A stretch of 64,000 nucleotides of DNA from Chaetoderma sp. LZ-2023a (Eukaryota; Mollusca; Caudofoveata; Chaetodermatida; Chaetodermatidae). Below are positions 1 through 9,804 of this stretch, one piece after another (the first letter of the stretch is position 1; every line of letters starts with the position of its first letter). Where the stretch lies: contig CM067367.1 of the NCBI GenBank assembly GCA_034401795.1, positions 79,791,079-79,855,078 on the forward strand. The letters are read 5' to 3'. The position numbers were made by a program, and so were the translations under genes. The notes beneath the pieces are model-generated. The model made no database searches. It worked only from the letters and a program-made list of their open reading frames with translations, and was not told where the DNA came from.

Positions 1-355
1 CCTGATGCGAATTTGTGTGCAAATTTGAGTCTGGATACCAATACACAGTTTGTGTCTTCCTTTTATACTTTCCAAAAAGCGGCTACATGAGGGTGTGTGA
101 CCGGATTTGATTTTTGTAGCCGGATTAGACATTTGGTAGCTGGATCTATGGCTAGTGTAGCCGGTTGATCAAGTTATGTAGCCGGGATTAACTGGCTACA
201 CTAGCCATAAATCCGGCTACCAAATGTCTAATCCGGCTACAAAAATCAAATCCGGTCACACACCCTCGTGTAGCCGCTTTTTGGAAAGTATAAAAGGAAG
301 ACACAAACTGTGTATTGGTATCCAGACTCAAACTTGCACACAAGTTAGCGTCAGG
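1..355. repeat. Foldback inverted repeat, arms about 170 bp
   Basis: Bases 1-170 and 187-355 are near-perfect reverse complements separated by about 16 bp. Both arms carry the same landmarks in mirrored order, for example TGTAGCCGGATTAGACATTT and ACACAGTTTGTGTCTTCC. Only a few substitutions separate them. The left arm reaches the first base of the window, so the element may extend further left. This is a foldback or hairpin-type MITE structure. No target duplication can be tested because the left flank is missing. Confidence 0.85.
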
Positions 356-519
356 ACAAACTAAGCACAATCAAGCTTCACTAAGATGTTTCCATATTTC
401 CCAGCATTGGAAAAGCTGAATATTTTGAAAATCATTTGTTAGGCAGCATCAGCTTTACGTCTAATTTGTTCCAAATTTTGTGCATCTATTTTTGCGAAAT
501 ATCGATATTCTTATTTTTA

Positions 520-615
520 ACCCTATTGAATATTCTGAACCTAATTTTATAGGAACCTGTTCCTGCTGTAGACAGCAACCGCTCCCAGTCCATTTAGATT
601 CAAAATAGCCTCCAG
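520..615 (+). repeat. Diverged copy of the palindromic GAATATTTTGAAAC MITE core
   Basis: The segment opens with CTATTGAATATTCTGAACC and closes with TTTAGATTCAAAATAGCC, with a central CTGTAGACAGCAAC. This is the same palindromic layout as the better copies at 2541-2624 and 36415-36510, but more eroded. Seen by eye, so the boundaries are approximate. Confidence 0.5.
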
Positions 616-670
616 CACTTCAGCCTTTAGTCTTTCGAGGCGGATATTGTTTTATAAACAGTAGCAATTC

Positions 671-1139
671 AGGGCTTGTTTTCACGACTGACTTGGTTTG
701 TGGAACCACAGACCCAGGAACCACTGACCATGAACCAGAAATGCCAAAACGGCATTTATGTAAATTGACGAGGCTTGCCGATTGCAATTTCGTGGCAATG
801 TTCTGAACCCACGAGCATTCTAAATTGTGTTAACTTTAGCAATTTATTTGATCGTAATTTGATTTAGACTTTAATTTCAGTTTATGTAAATCGCAGGCAA
901 TCACACCCTAAAATATTGACGAAATCTCGTCATTCAGATAAGTTGTACAATTTAGCTGGGCGCCGCCATCTTGAAATTTACAAACCAGTAACCATTGGCA
1001 ACAACGAACCGAGATCAAAACTTGGTCACTGGTTCGACGAAATAAGTCAGTAAATCTGCAACTTCTGGAATGCCAAAACACAGAAACCACGGACTGTGTC
1101 AGTCAACCAATGACTCTGTCAGTCACGAAAACAAGCCCT
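671..1139. mobile_element. Short non-autonomous DNA transposon, hAT-like ends
   Basis: The left end AGGGCTTGTTTTCACGACTG is matched in reverse complement by the right end, which reads AGGGCTTGTTTTCGTGACTG on the other strand. The inner parts (the GTCAGT / ACTGAC and CCACGGAC / GTGGAACC regions) are also weakly symmetrical. The size is about 470 bp with no ORF of note. CAGGGCTT-like ends are common in hAT MITEs. I could not identify a convincing 8-bp target duplication, so the superfamily is an inference. Confidence 0.6.
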
Positions 1140-1864
1140 AAATGTTAGTGATCACTGACAATCACCGGTATATCAAGAACATAATTATATAAATATTTGT
1201 GCCGAACAGACAGATTTATATTATTTGTTATTCGGAAGTAAAAATCAGTCTGTTATGATGTCGGTACTTCTCCCTTAAATATCCGTGTAAAGTTTCAGCA
1301 ATACTGAATGAGAACTATATGAGAATTAGAAAAATATGAACAAAATACACAATAACCAGAACATAACTATTAGCTTTTAGTGACCATTCCCAATCTTAAT
1401 ATGTCAGTCCAATATGAAAAACCTGGCAGCTAGTTTTTGTTTTGGAAACAACTTAATTTATTTCTAATCTGTACTGTAATTGTTATTATTAATTCCTGTA
1501 TTGTTACTGACAGTTTCTATGCATGAGGATACTCCTAATGATGTATACGCTATTATTGTTTACAATCAAGTTTACCACATGCATAAGTATGCATGCAAAT
1601 TGGGTGGGATATCGCTAATGGATGATCCATTAACATTTTAGAAAGGCAGAATTGTATCTGTATCTGTGACTGCATAGCTTGCTATAAAGTTAAAATTATA
1701 TATTATGTTTAATATGCTTGAAAGAGAATGGTTGGATCAGATCAGATCTGTCACTCCAGTATCGTAAAAATACAAAAAATCTTTACAATTGGACAAAATA
1801 GGAGGGCAATGGTTTGCAGTCTCTCATTGCTCTGGCTGATCATGATTTCTTATGTGTCTTTCAG

Positions 1865-1948
1865 TTAAAGCCATTTAATATTCACATTACATTGGCATTT
1901 CCACCTGACACGGACACACCTGGGTATGCTGAGGAACAGAAAGCTAAG
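1865..1948 (+). CDS. KDSR: KDSR exon (C-terminal part, first exon in window)
   Basis: This is an 84-nt, phase-0 exon encoding 28 residues, with FPPDTDTPGYAEEQ at its heart. That matches the segment of 3-ketodihydrosphingosine reductase that follows the Rossmann-fold catalytic core; vertebrate KDSR has a near-identical PPDTDTPG block. It is bounded by a TCTTTCAG acceptor and an AAG/GTATAT donor. KDSR is an ER-membrane short-chain dehydrogenase that uses NADPH to reduce 3-ketodihydrosphingosine to dihydrosphingosine in sphingolipid synthesis. The catalytic YxxxK and the cofactor-binding exons must lie left of the window, because nothing matching them is seen in 1-1860. The identification rests on remembered family sequence, not a search. 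Confidence 0.9.
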
Positions 1949-2299
1949 GTATATAGTACAATCAAGACTTGAATAAGAAATGTTCATTTTCAGATCCCAT
2001 CTGTTTATTCAACATAAAGCCATAAATATGTGTACACAATGTGTAGCAAAAGTAACAAGAACCAAATAATGTACTTTGTCTTCGTAGCTTGTCATGTGGT
2101 TAAAGTATACCTTTGTCCTCATCGTCTGTCATGTTGCCAAACTATTCCTTTCTCCTCATCATCTGTCATATGACCAAACTGTACCTTTGTTTTCATAGCC
2201 TGTTATGTGATCAAACTATGTCATTGTCATCATAGAGTATCATGTGATCAATCTATGCCATGGTCTTCATACGCCTTTAGACCAGCGAAGTCTTGTTTT

Positions 2300-2375
2300 T
2301 AGAAAATATCGGATGGAACGACTGGCATGATAAATGAGCCAATGATTCCAGTGATAAGCTTTAAAAATAATCTTC
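2300..2375. repeat. Small palindromic MITE, copy 1 (diverged)
   Basis: GATAAATGAGCCAATGATTCCAGTGATAAG resembles the right half of the cleaner copies at 5165-5250 and 60990-61085, and ATCGGATGGAACGACTGGC resembles the left half. It lies in the intron after the first KDSR exon. Recognisable only by comparison with the other two copies. Confidence 0.4.
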
Positions 2376-2429
2376 ACCTAGTTTGCAAATGGGTATTCGT
2401 TAAGGATAGAATTCAATGGAAGAATCAAG

Positions 2430-2812
2430 TTTTAGCTACATTTTAAGCCTCGTCCATCTCTATCTAGCTTCATCCACACTGTTTGGATCAATCGATCTCT
2501 GCACTCTGAATCTCAATTTTCAGAGAACTATAAAGGTGAGCTGTTGACTATTTTGAAACTAATTTGACTGGGTGCCTATGGCAGCAACAGCACCTGGTCA
2601 AATTAGTTTCAGCATATTCAACAGCATGTTTATTAAATAGTAAATACATAGAATTTGTACAACCCGACAGACTAGTAAGTGTTTAGGATGGACTAAATCG
2701 AGTCATTTATGACATTATTGATTATCACGTCATCCTACACGTCAGATAGTTAATTATGAGGTAATATGATTGACTGAGAAACTGAAATCGTCCATTCAAT
2801 TTACTGGACAAA
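2430..2812 (+). mobile_element. Palindromic CRE-rich MITE, copy A
   Basis: This is a MITE inside KDSR intron 1 of the window. The left part carries TAGCT-rich sequence and GTTTGGATCAATCGATC. The core at 2541-2624 is a hairpin (TTTTGAAACTAATTTGACTGG facing its complement CAAATTAGTTTC). The right part carries TTATTAAATAGTAAA, TTTGTACAAC and ACGTCA motifs. The same order of blocks is found at 4480-4745, 7975-8290, 13912-14330, 36293-36685 and 37005-37270. Confidence 0.7.
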
Positions 2813-2862
2813 TATTGACAATGTTAGGGTTGTAACTGGTTTTACGATGTTTAATGTTTCAG

Positions 2863-2946
2863 CCTCAAGAGACACACTTAATATCAGAGACAGCAGGCTT
2901 ATTTCAGCCAGATTATGTGGCCAAGGCTATTCTAGCTGATGCTGTG
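2863..2946 (+). CDS. KDSR: KDSR exon (second in window)
   Basis: This is an 84-nt phase-0 exon of 28 residues. It contains THLISETAGLFQPDYVAKAI, the counterpart of the vertebrate RLISETTSVCKPEQVAKQI segment. The acceptor is AATGTTTCAG. The donor is GTG/GTGGGT, a GT site with a weak consensus. I placed the junction there because the next exon then continues as A-V-Q-G-K, matching the family. Reading frame and length both fit without gaps. Confidence 0.88.
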
Positions 2947-3142
2947 GTGGGTACAACATTACTATCTCCCAAACCAGACAATTATTCAAATATCCATTTG
3001 CCAATGTTTTAATAAATTATTAAATATATCGTTATGTCTTATATACTCTGAGAGGTAACCGTGGAAAGCTTCTGAAATAGAAAACACAATTTCAATCTGG
3101 CCGTCGATTCCAGGGATTGAAAGCAAGGGAGATCAAGCAGAG

Positions 3143-3967
3143 GTGACAAACAAAGTTCTTGCATTGAGTCATATTGCAGAAAACTACCCTGAGGAAGAAT
3201 GGATACATGTTTATACAGATGGACCAGGTATCCAGGCTGTCAAGAATGGAGGGGCAGGTGCTCACATTCGGTTTCCATGTGGAGATATAACAGACTCATG
3301 CTTGCCAACAGGGAAGTACTGTAGCAATTACACTGCAGAAATCCAGGCACTGATCTTAGCTAGCCAAATGCTGATACAACGAAAAACCAGAAATGAAAAT
3401 CTTGTCTTCCTGACAGACTCCCTCTCAGCGCTCCAGGCGCTGGAGAGTGGAAAGGAAAGTACACATTTAATTCATGGAAATCTTACGCAACTGGCTAAGG
3501 AGAACAATGTCAACTTACAGTGGATCCCCTCGCATTGTGGAATATTAGGAAATGACAAAGCTGATCAACTGGCTAAGGAAGGGTCAAATAAAGAACAATT
3601 CAACCGTGAGGTTGACTTTGAAGAACTGAAGCATATCATTAAAGCCACAAGAACCAGCAACAGGCAGCATAATGATGCAATACACAGCCTCAGTAGGGAG
3701 GATCAGACATGTATCTTCAGATTGAGGACTGGTCACAATCGCCTCAATGCACATCTTCACCGTCTCAAGATTACAGATTCTGCACTTTGTGAGTGTCAGC
3801 AGGCAGAAGAAACAGCAGAACATCTCTTGCAGCACTGCCAGCGATATGAACGGGCTAGGAGAAGCTTCTGGCCTATTCATGTATCTTTTGAAGAGAAGAT
3901 CAGAGGAGACAGAGACAGTTTGATGACCACTTCAGCTTTCATGCACCAAATAAGGAAAACAGTCTAA
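3143..3967 (+). pseudogene. LINE ORF2 C-terminal fragment: RNase H plus zinc-finger tail
   Basis: A 274-codon open frame with the type I RNase H signature of I/R1/Jockey-type LINEs. The acidic residues are in YTDG, in the E of NYTAEIQAL and in the D of FLTDSLSAL, followed by WIPSHCGILGNDKAD with its His and final Asp. A Cys/His tail follows (CECQQAEETAEHLLQHC), which is usual at the C-terminus of such ORFs. The reverse transcriptase and endonuclease are absent, so the copy is 5'-truncated near 3050-3140. The open frame has no stops, pointing to a fairly recent insertion. It sits in the KDSR intron 2947-4954 on the gene's own strand. It is probably not a host gene, though a functional RNase H from it cannot be excluded. 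Confidence 0.85.
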
Positions 3968-4003
3968 GATTACTGTCATGAGAAAGATGAACGCAAGAAG
4001 AAG

Positions 4004-4004
<1 letters not shown>

Positions 4005-4062
<58 letters not shown>
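4005..4062. repeat. TA dinucleotide microsatellite (29 copies)
   Basis: An uninterrupted TA run begins about 38 bp after the RNase H ORF stop. Its position suggests it is the simple-repeat 3' tail of that LINE fragment, lengthened by slippage. Confidence 0.95.
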
Positions 4063-4064
<2 letters not shown>

Positions 4065-4479
4065 GTAATATAATTCTGATTGTTTTGCGTTTTTATGGCT
4101 GACAGTATTTTTCTTGTTATATGAAGATACCAGTCAGCAGTGTTTGATAGTTCCTGGTATTTTCCGTAAAGCACACACATCCAATAGTTTGCGAAAAAGT
4201 GACCCACCTAGGTGGTCATTTCACAGAGGAAATGTGCCCCAGGGCAAAAAAATGGCAACACTATAATCTGCACAAAGCGATCCCCAGCCCAAGCATCTGT
4301 TTAATACAAAGCTTTGTCTAACTCAAGGCTCTATGCTGTCACAAGTTCTCTCTGGATAGAAGCAGGTGCCTGACCAAAGCTCTGCAAACTGAAGCACTGC
4401 CCAGCCCATGGTGTTATCATGATCTAGTCAAATTCTCTGTGCACTAAAATCTATTGAAGTGACAAACATTTCACACACA

Positions 4480-4745
4480 CTCGGGGTGGGAACGATCGAT
4501 TCCAGAACTCCCTGACTATCAATTTCCAGAAAACTATGGCCTATGGCAGTAACAGCATCCAGTTAGATTAGTTTCAAAATATTCAACAGCATGTATATTA
4601 AGTAACAAAGACAGGCAATTCGTACACCATGTCAGACTATTAAGATTTTAAGACTGACTAAATTGTATCATTCATGACGTCATTCTACACGTCACATAGT
4701 TGATTATGAAGTCATGATGGATGGATAACCTGGAAAGGTCCATTT
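4480..4745 (+). mobile_element. Palindromic CRE-rich MITE, copy B (left half of hairpin deleted)
   Basis: GGGAACGATCGATTCC and CTATCAATTTCCAGAAAACT give the left flank. The sequence then jumps directly to the right half of the hairpin (GGCAGTAACAGC, then TTAGTTTCAAAATATTCAAC). The right part holds ATGACGTCATTC and ends GGATAACCTGGAAAGGT, the terminal TGGAAAGGT also seen at 36678-36685. It lies in the KDSR intron 2947-4954. Confidence 0.7.
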
Positions 4746-4954
4746 ATTCTTGCATTGGCAAAATGGCTGCACACATTAGTCTCATTAAATGGTATTTAGC
4801 TGTTTGTTAAACTCTTGCGATTTGTTTCAGTCTGTTTATTACTCGTGGTTATAGTTTTATAAGTATATGAAATTACTATTTAACAGCAATTGTTAGTTCC
4901 CTCGTCTTTTCCTTTAATACAACGAGTACTAATAGTTGTGCTTCCCTGTTTCAG

Positions 4955-5056
4955 CAAGGCAAGTTTATGTCGTTCATGGGTGTGGATGGCTACATGTTAT
5001 CTACATTAACCTGTGGTATGTCTCCTGTGAACTCCATTATGGAAGCTACGCAACAG
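4955..5056 (+). CDS. KDSR: KDSR exon (third in window)
   Basis: This is a 102-nt phase-0 exon of 34 residues reading [20 protein letters not shown] and then [14 protein letters not shown]. It corresponds to the GSDGYMLSALTCGMAP region of vertebrate KDSR, a hydrophobic stretch thought to associate with the ER membrane. The acceptor is CCCTGTTTCAG and the donor is CAACAG/GTAATT. It is preceded by a 2-kb intron loaded with a LINE fragment and a MITE. Confidence 0.92.
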
Positions 5057-5164
5057 GTAATTTATCTATTTGTATTGGTAGGAGGAAATCGAGAAGTTGC
5101 TGAAATGTTGTAATTATTGTTAGGAAATTCAGTGACTTAGTCCTTCAATGTTTAGGCCTTCAAG

Positions 5165-5250
5165 AGGCGATTTTTGAAAATTTACCGCTGGACTGTCTGG
5201 CTCATTTATTGAACCAGTAATTCCAGTGGTAAATAAATAAAAATAGGTTT
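5165..5250. repeat. Small palindromic MITE, copy 2
   Basis: TTTTGAAAATTTACCGCTGG is mirrored by CCAGTGGTAAATAAATAAAA about 60 bp further on, around a centre of GGCTCATTTATTGAACC. The same palindrome occurs at 60990-61085. It lies in the last KDSR intron. Confidence 0.65.
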
Positions 5251-5692
5251 CTCTTGGCCGTGCTAATGGATGTTCCAAAAGACCACTGAAGAGGCTGGTT
5301 TTGGCCTCTTCGGCAGGAAAGTGTTAAGAATACTGACATTCACCACCATTGTCATAGATCTTATGTGCCCAACAAGCATACCCATTCAGTATGTGCCCCC
5401 CCCCCCCCCAACGACTATGCAACAGGATTTTTTGGTATTTTCATATCAAACCCCTGCCCTCCCCCAAAGCTGTGGAATCCTAGTGTATGGGCACACTCTT
5501 TCTTGTGTTACAATTTGAGTCAAATCGGCCCAGTGGTTTCCGAGATATCAACATATCCAGACTTTGATTTATTTTATCCGGATCATGGCCAACGTCTGGA
5601 AATTTTCTTGCAAGGAAAGTTTCTTCGATGTGTTAAAATTTTAGCTAAACTGGATCAGTTGTTTTTGGATACATTCCAGAATATGCTTTTGT

Positions 5693-5702
5693 GACTAGCT
5701 AG

Positions 5703-5742
<40 letters not shown>
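5693..5742. repeat. CTAA tetranucleotide microsatellite
   Basis: About twelve tandem CTAA units (first two read CTAG) in the last KDSR intron. Confidence 0.95.
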
Positions 5743-5901
5743 GGGACATGATGCTTTATTGAGCTGCTAGCCTCAGCTAAAAATGATGAAAGGCATTTGC
5801 TAAAAGTATGTTATTTTGGGAATACTGGACTACACATGTATATTATTAATGTCTATTTCTATTGCTATCAGCTTTCCACTTATATCTGTCTTCTACCACA
5901 G

Positions 5902-6024
5902 GTAATTTTAATGGGTTTCTTTCGAGCTGTGTCACTGTTCTACCTCGACAGTTTTGATCGAATCGTCAAAAAATGCAAAGCTGAACGAGAAAACCAAGTT
6001 CAACCTCCTAGTAGTACCTCATGA
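5902..6024 (+). CDS. KDSR: KDSR terminal coding exon
   Basis: This exon encodes the final 40 residues and the TGA stop. It starts after TTCTACCACAG and reads VILMGFFRAVSLFYLDSFDR, then a basic tail IVKKCKAERENQ. Vertebrate KDSR ends in the same way, with MGLFRTIALFYLGSFD followed by a charged tail. The hydrophobic block is the last predicted membrane segment and the lysine/arginine tail would face the cytosol. The open frame runs back into the intron to 5797, but homology begins only at the acceptor. Confidence 0.93.
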   Translation, partial: VILMGFFRAVSLFYLDSFDRIVKKCKAERENQVQPPSSTS

Positions 6025-6290
6025 ACAGCAACCACAAAGAAGAAAAGATTTGATATTATTGATACTACATGTACAATGTATCCATATACAAAAAACAAAT
6101 TCCTAAAAAAGTTTATTCGTTACGATATACAACTTATTTGGTTGAATGTTTGGAAATTAATTTGACTGGAAGGCAGTCAAATTAAATTAAAAATATTCAA
6201 CTGTTTTCCTGTATTGTCGCCTTGAAGATGAGATGTGAAGAATTCATCATTGAAAGGGTTAAAAATAAAGCTGTGACAAGAATTTTATAT
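6025..6290 (+). other. KDSR: KDSR 3' UTR with AATAAA signal
   Basis: The stop codon is followed by AT-rich non-coding DNA, a short palindromic MITE core at 6141-6203, and an AATAAA polyadenylation hexamer at 6264-6269. If this hexamer is the one used, the MITE hairpin is part of the mature mRNA. Transcript data would be needed to fix the cleavage site. Confidence 0.6.
6141..6203. repeat. Palindromic MITE core, copy C (in KDSR 3' UTR)
   Basis: GGTTGAATGTTTGGAAATTA and TTTGACTGGAAGGCAGTCAAA form a compact inverted repeat closing with AAATATTCAACTG. Only the hairpin core is present; the flanking CRE-containing arm is absent. Confidence 0.7.
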
Positions 6291-6886
6291 GATCAGTGAA
6301 CCGTAAACAGTACTACTGAACTTTTGATTCAGTTACTGTATGCAAAAAAACTCTTGAAACTACAGCCCAGACAAGAATAAACTATGATGTTCAGTGAACT
6401 GTAAAAAGTAGGTCATGCTGAGCTACCTTTTATACATGACACACCGGTAGCCTACAATCCATCCTTACACCAAGTTTGGTTACTGTATACCAAAAAAGAA
6501 CTCGAAGCAACAATCTGGACAAGATTTTTCTATGCTGCTCAGTGAATCATGAAAAGTAGGTCATGCTGACCTACTTGTAATAAATGATGCACCGTTTGCC
6601 TATAATCCATCCTTACACCAAGTTTGGTTACTATATACAAAATCTCTTGAAACTACAGTCCAGTCAAGAATAAACTATTATGTTCAGTGAACATTGAAAA
6701 GTAGGTCATGCTGGCCAACTTGTGATGCATGACACACCTTTAGGCTAGAATGCATCAGGATACCAAGTTTGGCGACTATTTGTGAAAACTTGAAAATATG
6801 GTCCTGACAAAAAATTGGGAATGCATGAATGCATGAATTCACGCACATACGGACAAAGCAACTACTATATACCCTGCTTTTGCGGC

Positions 6887-6928
<42 letters not shown>
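6291..6928 (+). repeat. Four tandem units of about 145 bp ending in (AAT)n
   Basis: The phrase TTCAGTGAAC..GAAAAGTAGGTCATGCTG recurs near 6391, 6537 and 6681, with a shorter partial unit near 6291. Each is followed by CCTTACACCAAGTTTGGTTAC or a variant. The array closes with CATACGGACAAAGCAACTAC, a short GC hairpin and thirteen AAT repeats (6889-6928). A simple-repeat tail after a conserved 3' block suggests a retroposed element whose body is made of tandem units. No protein is encoded. Confidence 0.75.
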
Positions 6929-7974
6929 CGCAAGTGGTTATGCACTCAGGGACCAAGCTTCTCACCTTGTTGGTAAATTTTTGATAAAGTAAAGCAAATC
7001 GCATGTATCAAAGTTGTATTCAGAACCCGGAAAACTCCAAAAATGTACCTCTCGGATTAAACTTAATCAGCCTCATATGATATATCTGAAAAATCACGAA
7101 ATAAGGTAAAACCAAGCTGAATCGACTGTGGAATAAAATTCAACATCAAATTTGTATTCATGAGGTACTCTAGCATATATAATGCCAGTTTCACAATCAA
7201 TATCAGATAAGTAATACACATGCTCATTTTTGATTGGTCGATAGCACCAATGTTTCTTTGGAAATAACTTCTCTTAAGCAAACATAAATTACCCTTAAAA
7301 TATTTCCCAAGCTTGGCTTGATCAATTCAACAGTTAGAGAGGAAGGGATTGTTATGTGAAAACTGTTTCATCCAAGATGTCCACCAGCCCAATTGACCAA
7401 TCACCTCTTGAGGAAATTTGGTTAGGTATTATACATGGTCCAAATCGGATTTCAGGTTAAATCTGTTCATTTCAGAGAAGAAAATGTTTAAAAATCTCAG
7501 TGTCACCAAATGTTCAAGATGACCATTGAGCAATCAGATTCTCTCACTGTCAGATACGAGCCATTATGGATCCCTATCTCAAATGTTTTGTTTCGTCTTT
7601 GTGGTAATAATCAGACCAAAAAGAATAAGATGCCAGCCATGCTGACTTGGACTCTAATAATAATCAGTGAGTGATGTATATGGTATCGGGGAACTAACTA
7701 CCCTTGTCATTGTAATTCAACTGGAATATTTACCACTACTTAACCAGAGAACCCAGTTTGGACATGAGCTATGTACTATCTCACCATCATTGGAAACGTG
7801 GGCAATCTTCTCTCCACCTTGAGTATAAATGGATACCAGTGTCAAAACTAGGGAAGTTACATATATAGCCGTAATGGTGTAATAGACTAAATAAAACCAG
7901 CACAGATATGACCTGAGTGGGACCTAGAAATTAAGTATTCGATATAGTTCAATCAAACCAATAACTTCTACAAT
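6929..7974. other. Gene-free AT-rich DNA, nothing recognised
   Basis: No exon-like frame, repeat or RNA gene could be supported on either strand. The short ORFs here lack any recognisable family signature. Confidence 0.5.
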
Positions 7975-8290
7975 GGATGTTTCCAGTTTATCCATCCACC
8001 ATATGACATCATGATCAACTCTGCACTGATAAAATGAATGACCTACTTAAGTACATCATGAATGCATAATTGGTGATGGACTAAAGAGTTGTTGTACAAA
8101 TTGTATGTTTTTACTATTTAATAAACATGCTGTTGAATATTTTGAAACTAATTTAACTGGGCGGGGCACTGTTGCTGCCATTGGCAGGGAGTTCAGGGAT
8201 TGATCAATCCCAACACGGGTAAAGTGTGGGTGGAGCTTAGCTAGAGATGGATGGAGTATATCATAGCTAAAACTAGATTCATCTATTATC
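7975..8290 (-). mobile_element. Palindromic CRE-rich MITE, copy D (reverse orientation)
   Basis: Read on the minus strand it shows the usual order. GGATTGATCAATCCC and the TAGCT-rich arm lie at 8190-8290. The GAATATTTTGAAACTAATTT core is at 8130-8170. TTATTAAATAGTAAA, TTGTACAAC and a TGACATCATGATC arm follow toward 7985. The inner half of the hairpin is shortened. The left terminus near GTTTCCAGTTTATCC resembles the family end. Confidence 0.7.
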
Positions 8291-8339
8291 TCCTTATGGC
8301 CTAAGGATGTAAGAGCATTGTGCTAGAATTCTAGTTATT

Positions 8340-9587
8340 ACCGTATTCCTCCTATTAGAGGCCTATGCCTTAATAGAAGCCTACCCCCAAACTCAGCAAT
8401 GTCAGTCTTTAGATTTTCTTAGCCCTTTGAAAATGGGAAAAAAAACCTAATATAAGCCTACCCCCAAACTCGGCATCTTGGTTCGATGAACCTTTTCCAA
8501 ATATTGACATTAATAAATAATTCCTTGTTTATTACTTCGAAATTCGTCATAAAAGAAAAATTGAAAAAAAAATGATACAAAATGTCAAAAAATAACATGA
8601 AATTAGAACACATTTTCAATTCTTCATGCTATAAATTCTGACCATCTTACGCCTCTGCTTAATGCATACCTTATATCCATCATCGTGGGAGTGAAATTAT
8701 TAATTGGAACCGCTTAAATATTGCGTATATATTTTAATAAACATTGTTTATTTCATCAAAGTTAATCCAAAGTTTGACATAAAATGGTGTCGAGAAAAAA
8801 ATTAAAATCATGTGGATGAGTTTAGGTTGTTACCCGAGTAGCACGAAGATGCTAATAGTATTACCCGGTTAGAGACTTGCGCAATCCACAAATAGCAGGG
8901 GAGCTTTGAGTAGGTACGAGCGTGATGGCATAAACTTGTCCTATAGCTGATTAATACAGTGATTATTACTCGGTAGAATGTAATGTAACCAAGTTGTCCG
9001 GGTGAAATCGCCCAAGGGAATAAAAATCTCGCCACAATCTTCTGTATATATTTATTATTAATTTGCGATATTGGCATTTGCGACGTTACAAAATCTGTTT
9101 ATTTTGGGAGTCTCCTTCTAGTCCAGATAAATTTCACCGGAATGCCTCCAATCACAAAAGAGCTTTAATTTGGTCATCCAACTTAAGAAGGGATCTAACC
9201 TCATTTTATTTCTTACATTGTTTTGGGTCATTTTATGTTGGTTTGCGACAATACATGTACAATGACTTGTCAATTTGAGTTTTATTTCATCATTTAAGAA
9301 TGATACATGTAAGATTTACAAATATTGCATAGAATACAATTATTACAGCCAATATAGCCCACAATATTTTTTATTGCAATACGGCAAGAGGAAATAGCGA
9401 TTTCCCTTTGATGATAACAGTAGACGTCTAACATGAGCTTATTAGAAATCTCGTTTTGGGAGGGACAAAACATTTTTTGGGGAAAACTCCCTAATAGAAG
9501 CCTACCCCCTTTCTCTGACATTCTGCTGGTGAAATTTCTTCGATACTCCTAATAGAAGCCTAGGCGTCTAATAGGAGAAATACGGTA
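8340..9587. mobile_element. 1.25-kb TIR DNA transposon without transposase
   Basis: The termini are TACCGTATTCCTCCTATTAG and, on the other strand, TACCGTATTTCTCCTATTAG. Inside each end a second inverted motif follows (TAATAGAAGCCTACCCCC at 8373 and 9493, plus CTAATAGAAGCCTAGGC at 9548). The interior has only short, unconvincing ORFs, so the copy is non-autonomous. The TACCGTATT terminus recurs in many invertebrate MITEs. The flanks (AGTTAT / AATGTA) do not give a clear target duplication. Confidence 0.75.
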
Positions 9588-9804
9588 AATGTAAAGACCA
9601 TTCGGCCAATCATATCCATCTTTAGTTCCTATCTTATGCATATATAAGGGATAATTAACCTTGGTACAAACAAGGCAAGAAAGTTAATGGCATGATTAAT
9701 AGCCATAGGATGCATGTAATTGACAATTACGTCGCCTTGATCAAAGCTTTGTACTCTCAGGCTCAGCTATAACATAACTGATTGTAATCTCAGCCATTAG
9801 AGGG

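Noticed and set aside
1..1860. Upstream KDSR exons with the catalytic YxxxK
   Set aside because: No frame matching that region with splice sites was found, so the exon lies outside the window.
3143..3967. A host RNase H1 gene
   Set aside because: The Cys/His tail, absence of a hybrid-binding domain and the adjacent simple-repeat tail mark it as a LINE fragment.
5270..5694. Overlapping + strand ORFs in the last KDSR intron
   Set aside because: No family signature; they cross a poly-C tract and lie within an intron defined by conserved exons on both sides.
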